Source: an uncultured Prevotellaceae bacterium (GTDB lineage Bacteria; Bacteroidota; Bacteroidia; Bacteroidales; Muribaculaceae). From it: DNA of 64,000 nt. The position numbers and the translations under genes are program-made. This document shows positions 41,018 through 49,399 of this stretch, one piece after another (position 1 is the first letter of the stretch; every line of letters begins with the position of its first letter). Under the pieces are notes generated by a model, which worked only from the letters and a program-made list of their open reading frames with translations, had not been told where the DNA came from and made no database searches. The stretch covers positions 1-64,000 of the forward strand of contig ONJS01000017.1 in NCBI GenBank assembly GCA_900318205.1, given 5' to 3'.

Positions 41018-42785
41018 TTAATCCTCGTCCTGGCCGTTCTGCTTGGCGATGCGTTTGCGCTCAAGCTCGTCAAGGATGATTTTGCGCATGCGGATGTGGT
41101 TCGGTGTGATTTCCACATACTCATCGGCCTTGATGTACTCGAGGGCCTCCTCAAGACTGAAGACGATGGGCGGAACGATCTTCACCTTATCGTCGGCACC
41201 GCTGGCACGCATGTTGGTGAGTTTTTTGGACTTGGTGACGTTGATGACCAGGTCTTTCTCCTTGGTGTGCTCGCCGACGACCTGTCCGCCATAGACCTCC
41301 TCCTGCGGGAAGATGAAGAAGCGGCCGCGATCCTGCAGCTTGTCGATGGCGTAGGCATAGGCCGTGCCGCCTTCCATGGCGACAAGCGAACCGTTGGTGC
41401 GGCGGGCGATTTCGCCCTTCCAGGGTTCGTAGTCGAGGAAGCGGTGTGACATGATGGCCTCGCCGGCACTGGCGGTGAGCACATTGGTGCGCAAGCCGAT
41501 GATGCCGCGTGACGGAATCTTGAACTGCAGGTGGATGCGGTCATTCTGGGTCTCCATCATCGTCATCTCACCCTTGCGGCGGGTGACCATGTCGATCATC
41601 TTGCTGGAATACTCCTCGGGGACGTTGATGCTCAGTTCCTCAATGGGTTCGCACTTCACGCCGTCGATCTGCTTAATGATGACCTGGGGCTGTCCCACTT
41701 GGAGCTCGTAGCCCTCGCGGCGCATCTCCTCGATGAGTACCGAGAGGTGCAGCACGCCGCGTCCGAAGACGTTCCATGCGTCCTCATTCTCGGTGCGCTC
41801 GACACGCAGGGCCAGGTTCTTGTCCAACTCGCGCTGCAGGCGGTCCCAGATGTGGCGTGAGGTCACATACTTGCCGTCCTTGCCGAATGGCAATGCGGGG
41901 CAGTGCCTCAGGGTTGGTGGGCAGCGTGACGGTATCGCCGATCTCAAAGCCTTCAAGACCGATGATGGCGCAGATGTCGCCGCTGCTGACGCTCTCGACA
42001 TGCTGTTGTCCCATGCCCTCAAAGGTGCGCAGTTCCTTGATTTTCTGCTTGGAAACCTCGCCATCCTTCTTGCACAGGGCGACTTCCATGCCGTCCTTGA
42101 GGGTGCCACGGTGCACGCGTCCCACGGCGATACGTCCCACGTAGCTGCTATAGTCCAGCGACGTGATGAGCATCTGGGCATCACCCTCGATCATTTCAGG
42201 CTCGGGGATATACTTGATGATGGCGTCGAGCACGGCGGTGATGTTGTCGGTGGGCTGCTGCCAGTCCTCGCTCATCCAGCCTTCCTTGGCCGAACCGAAG
42301 ATGGTGGGGAAGTCGAGCTGGTCCTCGTTGGCGTCGAGGTTGCACATCAGGTCAAAGACCATCTCCTGTACCTCGTCGGGGCGGCAGTTGGGCTTATCGA
42401 CCTTGTTGATGACAACGATGGGCTTGAGGCCGAGCTGCAGGGCCTTCTGCAATACAAATCGCGTCTGGGGCATCGGACCCTCAAAGGCGTCCACCAGCAG
42501 CAGACAGCCGTCAGCCATGTTGAGCACGCGCTCTACCTCGCCGCCGAAGTCGCTATGCCCCGGGGTGTCGATGATGTTGATTTTGTATCCCTTGTAGGAA
42601 ATGGATACGTTTTTGGACAGGATGGTGATGCCACGCTCGCGTTCCAGATCGTTGCTATCAAGGATCTGGGTACCCATGTTTTGGTTGTCGCGGAACAGGT
42701 TACCTGCCGCTAACATCTTATCTACCAGAGTTGTTTTGCCATGATCGACGTGTGCGATGATGGCCACGTTGCGGATGTTTTGCAT
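41018..42785 (-). pseudogene. typA: typA/bipA translational GTPase, disrupted by a ~50-nt frameshifting deletion
   Basis: The leftward frame from 42785 encodes the GTPase domain (AHVDHGKTT at about 10-18, DTPGH, NKVD) and domain II down to TNPEALPRIAI; there it goes out of frame. The rest (FGKDGKYVTSRHIWDRLQRE to the stop at 41018) is intact in another frame beginning near 41887. In TypA proteins the residues joining them are about 17 long (IDEPTMSMLF-type, then TINxSPF). They are absent here, so about 50 nt were lost and the frame shifted. The N-terminal part would stop after about 330 residues. The ribosome-associated GTPase acts in stress and subunit assembly; its loss or an assembly error are both possible. 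A leftward TACCTTTG (42809-42816) is a likely -7 element. Confidence 0.9.
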
Positions 42786-42898
42786 ATTGCCTTGTTTGAA
42801 TTTGGCTGCAAAGGTACAAAAAAGTTTTCAGTTGTCGGTTTTCGACTATCAGTTTTATTATATATATTGTGAAATATAAAAAATTATTCCGCGATGCG

Positions 42899-42930
42899 CT
42901 TGTTTTTATTCGGATTTTTCTTTATATTTG
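42899..42930 (+). promoter_or_regulatory. Promoter fixing the start of the gene at 42961
   Basis: CTTG (42899-42902), 20 bp, TATATTTG (42923-42930). Since it lies inside the upstream extension of the reading frame, translation must begin at the ATG at 42961, not at 42894. Confidence 0.8.
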
Positions 42931-42960
42931 CAGCGGATACGTTTAAATACCTAATTAATA

Positions 42961-44252
42961 TGAAATCTCTACGTGTTTTTCGGCCAATATTGTCGGCTTT
43001 CATCATCTGGATGGCGGCTGTTTCAGTGCGGGCAGGGGACGTCGCTCCTGCTCCACAGGGCGATGCCATTGACGTCTCTTTTTATGGCCAAACTTTGAGC
43101 ATTGATAAGGTTAAACCTGTTGAGGTGAAATCGGTGTTCAACACTGACGTTTCGGCGGCTTGGAACAAATACAAGAAGCGTGATGTCGCTCCCGTGTTGG
43201 CGTCACTGCGCTCATGGTCAACCAATTTGGGCCTGAACGACTGGTTTGTCTTCCAGTTGGTCAGGAACTATGTCGATGTCCTCTTGGATAACGGTACCCC
43301 GATGGATCGTATGGTGCTGGAGCACTACCTGTTGACGAGTATGGGATATGATGTGAGGCTGGCGCGCACCGAGCGTCAGCTGGTGCTGCTGGTGCCCTTT
43401 GAACAGGAAGTGTATGAACAGGACTTTGTGAAAGTCGAGGGCAAGGATTATTATTTGTACTATGATGATTTGGATGCCAATCAGGATGAGCAGTCGGTGC
43501 TTTACCCGTGTGACCCCTCCAAAAAGGACCTGGGTAAGGGCCACACGCTGAGCCTGCTGTTTGACGGCGAGCCCTTGAAGTTGCGCTCGGGCAGTGACAA
43601 GTACTGCGAATATGACGACGGCAATCTGCGTCTTGCCTGCACGGTCAATGAGGGCGTCATGGAGATGTTGCGCAACTATCCGATGATGGACCTCAGGTGC
43701 TATGTGACCTCGGTGGTCATGCCGCAGTTCCAGGACTCGATCCTGGGGCAGATAAGACCGCAACTTGAGGATTTGAGCCAGTGTGAGGCAGCCAATGCCC
43801 TGTTGCACTTCGTGCAGTATGTGTTCGAATATGAGAATGACAAGGAGTTACACGGTCACGAGAAGGTCTATTTTGTAGAGGAGAACTTCTACTATGACAA
43901 GAATGACTGCGAGGACCGCTCTATCCTCTATGCTTTTCTCGTGCGGTCACTGCTGGATCTTGACGTGCAGATTGTCCAATATCCGGGGCACGAGTGTACG
44001 GCAGTCCGTTTCACCGACTGCAGCACCTATGGTAACGGTTATTACCTTGACGGAGAGTTCTACCTCATTTGTGATCCGTCCTACGTCGGAGCGTCCATTG
44101 GCAGATGTATGCCCCAATACCGGTCGGTACAACCCCAGGTCTATGTCATGAAGACCAGGACATTGAGCGAGGCCTATCAGCCTCCCTTGCGTCCCAGTAT
44201 TGACGATATAATTACCGTCCCCGACCTCCCCAAGGTGCTCGTCGCACTATAA
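42961..44252 (+). CDS. Exported transglutaminase-like protein
   Basis: About 430 residues with a signal peptide (MKSLRVFRPILSAFIIWMAA, cut near VRAG). The C-terminal half has the order Cys-His-Asp of a transglutaminase/papain-like core: KNDCEDRSILYAFLVR (Cys about 316), YPGHECTAVRF (His about 343) and YLICDPSYVGASIG (Asp about 371). The catalytic Cys sits at a helix start preceded by an Asn-Asp, as usual. The N-terminal half is beta-rich and unassigned. Such proteins in Bacteroidetes act as periplasmic peptidases or cross-linkers; the substrate is unknown. Confidence 0.75.
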
Positions 44253-44345
44253 AGGCATGAGGATGTGCCATCATTGGCTCCTGTTTTTTATATCGGTCTA
44301 ACGGCCGATGCCGCAGCCGTTTTTTCAGTTTTAAACCCCTCCCCG

Positions 44346-44375
44346 TTGCTGGATGGTAAAGATTTTGTATCTTTG
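44346..44375 (+). promoter_or_regulatory. Promoter fixing the start of the gene at 44400
   Basis: TTG (44346-44348), 19 bp, TATCTTTG (44368-44375). It lies within the upstream open frame, so the ATG at 44400 is the true start and the leader is about 18 nt. Confidence 0.8.
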
Positions 44376-44399
44376 CAACAGGTTATTCATCGTGTGATC

Positions 44400-45167
44400 A
44401 TGGGTAATGAAAATAGGGAATTCTTGCCTCAAGATGGACGCTACGACGACTTGATTGTCTATAAGAAGTCGGAGTGCATCTGTGATGTGACGGACTACTT
44501 CTGCAAGCACTTCTTGGATCGCCACAAAGATCGCACCGTAGATCAGATGGTTCAGGCTGCGCGAAGTGGCAAACAGAATATAGTGGAAGGAACATCGGCG
44601 TCGGCGACAAGCAAAGAGACTGAGATCAAGTTACTCAATGTCGCCAAAGCCAGCCATCAGGAATTGTTGGAAGATTACAAGGATTATCTTGCACATCATC
44701 ATTTGGCATTGTGGAAGTCTGGTGACAAGAGATACAACTATACTCGAGCCCGTTGCCGTGAGCATAGCGATCGTGAATACTATAACGGCATTTTGCCAGA
44801 TTGTACCGATGAGATGATCTGCAATATTGCCATCACACTGATTTGCCAGGTTGATGTGATGTTGCGAAATCTCATCGAGTATCACAAACAAGAATTTCTT
44901 GAACAAGGTGGAATACGCGAGGAGATGACCCGTGGGCGGCTTGCTTATCGACGAGAAAATCCTCAGCAACGGCCTGTAGCCACAGGGACTATGCTGTCGC
45001 GTCGAGAACAGGAACTCGATGCTCGAGAGGCAGCTGTTTCACAAAAAGAAAAAGAACTTGCTATCCGCGAAGCTGCGGTCACTCAACGTGAGCAGACTAT
45101 CGCCATCCGGGAACAGGAATTAGCGAGGATATTGCAACTTGCCGGACTGGAGAGTGATAGGGAGTAA
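44400..45167 (+). CDS. Four-helix-bundle protein (23S rRNA intervening-protein type) with heptad tail
   Basis: 255 residues. Residues about 45-170 match the four-helix-bundle family linked to 23S rRNA intervening sequences: QMVQAARSGKQNIVEGTSAS, SKETEIKLLNVAKASHQELL and ICNIAITLICQVDVMLRNLI. The fold has no known catalytic function. The C-terminus (about 200-255) is a charged coiled coil with a repeated unit (REQELDAREAAVSQKEKELA, then IREAAVTQREQTIAIREQEL). No rRNA gene is near, so it is not an intervening sequence here. The final codons coincide with the start of the G-rich repeat at 45152. Confidence 0.75.
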   Translation: MGNENREFLPQDGRYDDLIVYKKSECICDVTDYFCKHFLDRHKDRTVDQMVQAARSGKQNIVEGTSASATSKETEIKLLNVAKASHQELLEDYKDYLAHHHLALWKSGDKRYNYTRARCREHSDREYYNGILPDCTDEMICNIAITLICQVDVMLRNLIEYHKQEFLEQGGIREEMTRGRLAYRRENPQQRPVATGTMLSRREQELDAREAAVSQKEKELAIREAAVTQREQTIAIREQELARILQLAGLESDRE

Positions 45168-45256
45168 TGAGGAGTAATGGGGAGTGATAGGGAGTAATGA
45201 GGAACGAAGGGAAATTAATCCCATCACACCCCATCAATCCCCATAGCACCCCACAA
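45152..45256. repeat. G-rich direct repeat facing a C-rich tract
   Basis: GAGTGATAGGGAGTAATGAGG occurs at 45152 and again at 45182 (30-bp period). A complementary-looking C-rich run with CCCATCA and CCCCATCAATCCCCATAG follows at about 45219-45252. The transcript could fold into an imperfect hairpin. The first copy overlaps the end of the four-helix gene. Confidence 0.6.
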
Positions 45257-45278
45257 CAAATAATAAAAACAAAGAAAA

Positions 45279-46034
45279 ATGAACAAGATTGCTTTAGTGA
45301 CTGGCGCGACAAGTGGCATCGGAGAGGCCTGCGCGCGCAAATTGGCCCTCATCGGCTACAACATGATTATTGCAGGCCGCAAGGCCGACCGTCTGGATGC
45401 GCTTGCCAGAGAGTTGTCTGCTCTGGGCGTCGGGGTGATAACACTTGAGTTTGACGTCAGGGACCGTGAAGCGGCTACTGCTGCCATCAAGAGCCTGCCC
45501 GAGGAGTGGCAAGAGATTGATGTCCTGGTCAACAATGCCGGTGGCGCATGGGGTCTGGAACCCGAGTATGAAGGTAACTACGAGGATTGGGACACCATGA
45601 TCGACACCAATATCAAGGGCCTGTTGACGATGACGCGTCTCATCGTGCCCGGTATGGTAGAGCGTAACCGCGGTCATGTGGTGAACATCGGTAGTGTGGC
45701 AGGCGATGCTGCCTATGCTGGCGGTAACGTGTATTGCGCCACCAAGTCGGCCGTCAAGGCGCTGAGCGACGGCCTGCGCATCGACGTGGCCCACACCAGC
45801 GTGCGCGTGACCAACATCAAGCCAGGTCTGGTAGAAACCAACTTCTCGGTCATCCGTTTCCACGGCGACAAAGAGCGTGCTGACAATGTTTATAAGGGCA
45901 TCCAACCCCTCACGGGCAATGACATCGCCGAGTGCGTCGCTTTCGCCGTGAGCGCCCCGCCTCATGTCCAGGTCGCAGAACTGCTCGTCCTCGCTACCCA
46001 CCAAGCCAGCGGTAGCGTAATCCACCGCGAGTAA
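45279..46034 (+). CDS. Short-chain dehydrogenase/reductase, YdfG-like
   Basis: 251 residues. Cofactor motif TGATSGIG (8-15), NNAG (about 88-91), catalytic Ser in IGSVAGDAAY and Tyr-x3-Lys in YCATK (about 151-155), then IKPGLVETNFS as in classical SDRs. The AGRKADRLDALAREL segment after beta-2 has Arg residues that favour NADP. Similar to NADP-dependent 3-hydroxy acid dehydrogenases (YdfG type) that oxidise serine or L-allo-threonine, though the substrate is not proven. Ends at the convergent terminator at 46053-46112. Confidence 0.9.
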   Translation: MNKIALVTGATSGIGEACARKLALIGYNMIIAGRKADRLDALARELSALGVGVITLEFDVRDREAATAAIKSLPEEWQEIDVLVNNAGGAWGLEPEYEGNYEDWDTMIDTNIKGLLTMTRLIVPGMVERNRGHVVNIGSVAGDAAYAGGNVYCATKSAVKALSDGLRIDVAHTSVRVTNIKPGLVETNFSVIRFHGDKERADNVYKGIQPLTGNDIAECVAFAVSAPPHVQVAELLVLATHQASGSVIHRE

Positions 46035-46052
46035 TCATCTGAGATAGATTAT

Positions 46053-46112
46053 AGAGAAAAGAAAATAGTTGGTTGACAGCGTCGCTGAAAACCAACTATT
46101 TTCTTTTTCTCT
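46053..46112. terminator. Bidirectional terminator between SDR and MFS genes
   Basis: GAAAATAGTTGGTT (46061-46074) and AACCAACTATTTTC (46090-46103) form a perfect 14-bp stem, extended by A/T-rich flanks (AGAGAAAA and TTTTTCTCT). Confidence 0.85.
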
Positions 46113-46127
46113 GTTAACGATTGACCG

Positions 46128-47519
46128 TTAAGCGATGTTGGGGCTCTCGAGGCCGTAGTGGCGCTTGCGGTCGAGCCACAGCAGTAAGGAGGAGGTGGCG
46201 ATGGCACCCACGCCAATCACGCCGAAGATGAGCAGTGATTGGGTGTAATCCACCTGTTCGCCGATGGTGTTACGTTCCAGCACCTTGCCGATGAGCACGG
46301 GGATGAGCATCAGGCCGATGTTCTGGATGTAATAGATGATGGAGTAGGAGGTACCCAGTTGCTTCATGGGCACGATCTTGGGCACTGCGGGCCACAGGGC
46401 GGCGGGCAGCAGCGAGAAGGCGATGCCCAGCACGCACATCAGCGTCACGGCAATCCAGCTCGAGTTGAGCGGCATGGCGAACACAAACAGGGTGATCGTC
46501 AGCAGCACGCTGCCGATGACCATCATCGTCGCGCCGCGGCCCTTGTTGTCAAACCAGGCTCCGAACAACGGCGTCAGCACGATGCTGGTGTAGGGGAGGA
46601 TAGAGGGGATGGCACCCGCCAATTCGGCCTCGACACCATACTTGGAAATCATGAGTTTGGTGGCAAAGTCCAGGAAGGGGTAGAGTGCCGAGTAGTAGAA
46701 CATGCACAGCAGCGTGATGAGCCAGAATCCCGGGTTCTTGATGGTGATTTTCATGTCTGAGAAGTGGAACTTCTCGTCGTCTTGAGACGCAAGATTTTGC
46801 GTCTCTACATTTTGTTGAGAGGCAAGTTTTTGTGTCTCGGCATCGAGGCGGCGGTCCATGGTGCAGTAGTAGATGTAGGCGATGAGCCCCACACCCACGC
46901 AGAACAGACCGATGAGCAACGGACGGGGCAAGCCCCAGTTGAGGGCGATGGGCAGGCTGAAGTTGAGCGCCAGTGCGGTGCCCAGGCGTGCCATCGACAC
47001 CTGCAGGCCCATGGCGAGCGCCATTTCCTTGCCCGAGAACCAGCGCACGACGACCTTGGATACCGTGATGCCGCACATCTCATAGCCGATGCCGAAGAAG
47101 GCAAATCCCAGCGCCGCCAGTGCCACCTGGCGCTTGATTGTACCCAGCAGGGGCACATTCCACATGGGATCGGGCGATGTATAGGTGATGACACCATAGA
47201 CGGCGGCTGCACCGCCCAGCATCAGTACACAAGAGAGAATGCCCGTGAAGCGTACACCCATCTTGTCGAGGATGATACCGCCCACAAACAGCATCAGCAG
47301 GAACACGTTGAAGAAGCCGCGTGACCCGGCAAAGATGCCGAATTCGCCGCTGGTCCAGCCCACACCACCGTCCTGGGTGGCCTTCTCGAGCATAAACTGC
47401 AGCGGGGACATCTCCTTGGCGACAACATAGCCCGCCATCATCGTGAACGACACTATCGCCAGCACGGTCCACCGTGCCCACGCCTTGGTCGCAATCGTGT
47501 TTCTTATCTCGTCTCTCAT
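46128..47519 (-). CDS. MFS transporter with repeat-derived loop insertion
   Basis: 463 residues, about 12 hydrophobic helices. GGIILDKMGVRFT (about 80-92) is the MFS loop 2-3 motif. It is a paralogue of the next gene (541 aa): both have this motif and a G-K/R-EMALAMG stretch after TM5. In the central loop (about 227-245) the sequence ETQKLASQQNVETQNLASQ is encoded by two copies of the GAGACGC palindrome (46784-46838); the paralogue lacks these residues. Substrate unknown. Separated from the upstream MFS gene by a hairpin at 47540-47575. Confidence 0.85.
   Translation of the reverse strand: MRDEIRNTIATKAWARWTVLAIVSFTMMAGYVVAKEMSPLQFMLEKATQDGGVGWTSGEFGIFAGSRGFFNVFLLMLFVGGIILDKMGVRFTGILSCVLMLGGAAAVYGVITYTSPDPMWNVPLLGTIKRQVALAALGFAFFGIGYEMCGITVSKVVVRWFSGKEMALAMGLQVSMARLGTALALNFSLPIALNWGLPRPLLIGLFCVGVGLIAYIYYCTMDRRLDAETQKLASQQNVETQNLASQDDEKFHFSDMKITIKNPGFWLITLLCMFYYSALYPFLDFATKLMISKYGVEAELAGAIPSILPYTSIVLTPLFGAWFDNKGRGATMMVIGSVLLTITLFVFAMPLNSSWIAVTLMCVLGIAFSLLPAALWPAVPKIVPMKQLGTSYSIIYYIQNIGLMLIPVLIGKVLERNTIGEQVDYTQSLLIFGVIGVGAIATSSLLLWLDRKRHYGLESPNIA
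46784..46838. repeat. Two GAGACGC palindromes inside the MFS coding sequence
   Basis: GAGACGCAAGATTTTGCGTC plus TC (46784-46805) differs by one base from the intergenic copies. A worn second copy, GAGAGGCAAGTTTTTGTGTC plus TC, follows at 46817-46838. Both are read in frame as ETQ(N/K)LASQ units. Confidence 0.85.
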
Positions 47520-47539
47520 GTATTTCAGTTTAAATAAAT

Positions 47540-47575
47540 AGGGACCTTAAAGTCTGTAATGTCCTTAAGGTCCCT
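47540..47575. repeat. Hairpin between the two MFS genes
   Basis: AGGGACCTTAA (47540-47550) and TTAAGGTCCCT (47565-47575) are perfect 11-bp arms with a 14-nt loop, in the gap between two MFS genes on the same strand. It lacks a T-tract, so it is more likely an mRNA-stability or attenuator structure. Confidence 0.6.
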
Positions 47576-47610
47576 AAAGTCCTTATTAATTTCTAATAGC
47601 TGACAGCTGA

Positions 47611-49236
47611 TTAAGCCTCAGGCTTGATGTTGGGCTCCTCGAGGCCGAGGTGCTTCTTCTTATCAACCACCTTGAGGTACAGACCGAACAGCAGAGCAAG
47701 AATACCGAGGCTGGCAAAGATTACCATGGGCCAGGTGTAGTCATACTTCGTCGGGTCGGTAACGCCAGGGTTGGAGTTGTCGAGAACCATACCGATGAGC
47801 ATCGGGAAGAGCCACAGACCGATGTTCTGAATCCAGAAAATCAGCGCGTAAGCGCTACCGATAATCTTGCTATCCACCAGTTTGGGAACGCTGGGCCACA
47901 AGGCAGCGGGAACGAGCGAGAACGACGAACCCAGCACCAGAATGGTGATGTAAGCCATGATGAAGCCAGCAGCCGTGCTGCCCTTGAACAGCGGCAGAAC
48001 GTAAGCGAAGGTCAAGTGGCAGATGATGAGCAGCAGCGAGCCGAGCACGAGCATCGAGGCAGCTTTACCCTTGTGGTCAACATAGTTGCCCAGGATGGGG
48101 GTGATACCCACAGCCAGCAAGGGGAATACAGCGAAGACGCTCTCGGCGCTCTGGCGCATGTAACCCATGTAGCAGTAGCAGATAAGGGCGGCTATCGAAA
48201 CGATAAGCAGACCGTACTTGGCACTCTTGTTCTTCATGAAGTTGCTCATAAAGGCGGTGGCTGCTACGATGAGCATCACGATATACTGATAGATAGTCAG
48301 ACTCTCATTGGCCCAGAACGAGTTGGGGTCAACCTCGGTGAACGTGAGGTTGCACTGCAACATGTTAACGGCATATTTCTGGAAGGGGAAGATGGCGCTG
48401 TAATAGAGTACGCACAGCAACGATACAATCCAGAAACCCTTGTTGGTCAGAATCTTGCCGATGTCGCTTACCTTGAACGGATCGTCCTTCTCCTCAGCCT
48501 CGCCGGTCTGCTTGTCAAGCTTACTGTCCATGAAGAAGTAAACGACGAACATTATCAGGGCGATGCACATCAGAACGACACCGAAGGCAACCGAGCGCGA
48601 AACGCTCACATTACCGCCCAAGCGTGCGAAGAAGGGCGAGAAGATCATACAGGTGGCAACACCCAGACGGGCCAGTGCCATCTCGCTACCCATGGCCAGT
48701 GCCATCTCGCGACCCTTGAACCACTTCACGATACCACGGCTCACCGTGATACCAGCCATCTCGACACCGCAACCGAAGATCATGAAGCCGCAAGCAGCCA
48801 ATTTAGCCGATGCAGGCATTCCCTCGGCGAACGGCAGAATGTCGAACCAGGGGGCGATGGGCTTCCAGTTCAGGTGCTCGGTGAACCAGGTCTCCAAACC
48901 GGTTCCGATGAATGCATCGCTAACGGCATACCACTTGATGATGGCACCGATGAGCATTACGGCACCCGAAAGAACTGCCGTGAAGCGCACACCCATCTTG
49001 TCGAGGATGATACCAGCAAAAATCAGGAAGAATACCCATACATTGAGGAATACCTCACTGCCTTGCATTCTACCGAAAGAAGTGGAATCCCATCCGCGAG
49101 TTGTTTCCATCAAGTCCTTGATGGGCGACAGGATGTCCATGAAAATGTAACTGCAGAACATACCCAAAGCGAGTAAGAGCAGCGCCGTCCAGCGCATTCC
49201 TGCAGAGTCTCTTAAAGTCTGAATCTTTTCTGACAT
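47611..49236 (-). CDS. MFS transporter, paralogue of the gene at 46128
   Basis: 541 residues, about 12 helices, larger than its paralogue because of a longer region after TM6 (about 280-340: LQCNLTFTEVDPNSFWANES). Shares FAGIILDKMGVRFTAVL, GVEMAGITVSRGIVKWFKGR-type and central-loop MDSKLDKQTGEAEEKDD sequences with it, showing tandem duplication. The substrate is not evident. The phosphohexomutase gene lies upstream on the same strand, which might suggest sugars, a weak inference. Confidence 0.85.
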   Translation of the reverse strand: MSEKIQTLRDSAGMRWTALLLLALGMFCSYIFMDILSPIKDLMETTRGWDSTSFGRMQGSEVFLNVWVFFLIFAGIILDKMGVRFTAVLSGAVMLIGAIIKWYAVSDAFIGTGLETWFTEHLNWKPIAPWFDILPFAEGMPASAKLAACGFMIFGCGVEMAGITVSRGIVKWFKGREMALAMGSEMALARLGVATCMIFSPFFARLGGNVSVSRSVAFGVVLMCIALIMFVVYFFMDSKLDKQTGEAEEKDDPFKVSDIGKILTNKGFWIVSLLCVLYYSAIFPFQKYAVNMLQCNLTFTEVDPNSFWANESLTIYQYIVMLIVAATAFMSNFMKNKSAKYGLLIVSIAALICYCYMGYMRQSAESVFAVFPLLAVGITPILGNYVDHKGKAASMLVLGSLLLIICHLTFAYVLPLFKGSTAAGFIMAYITILVLGSSFSLVPAALWPSVPKLVDSKIIGSAYALIFWIQNIGLWLFPMLIGMVLDNSNPGVTDPTKYDYTWPMVIFASLGILALLFGLYLKVVDKKKHLGLEEPNIKPEA

Positions 49237-49299
49237 AAAATTAATTTTGTTTTTAAAATTGTTTGTTATTTGGTTTATTAATTAATGGTTCTCTTTTTT

Positions 49300-49398
49300 G
49301 GGTTTTAAGTTCTGAGTTTTAAAGTTTTAAGAATGGTTACCGACGCCTGCAGGCGCCCAACTCCTAACTTTTAACTTCTAACTCCTAACTCCTAACTA
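49300..49398. repeat. Low-complexity inverted repeat with GC-rich palindrome at centre
   Basis: AGTTTTAAG-type units (49304-49331) face AACTCCTAACTTTTAACTTC-type units (49359-49397); CGCCTGCAGGCG (49344-49355) is a perfect 12-bp palindrome at the centre. Same layout as 31851-31935. It lies between the phosphohexomutase and MFS genes. Confidence 0.65.
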
Positions 49399-49399
49399 A

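Noticed and set aside
42894-42960. Upstream start for the transglutaminase-like gene
   Set aside because: A perfect TTG-N20-TATATTTG promoter lies inside this extension, so it would be transcribed only from 42961 on.
44400-45167. 23S rRNA intervening sequence
   Set aside because: No rRNA sequence flanks the gene; it is a free-standing gene with its own promoter.
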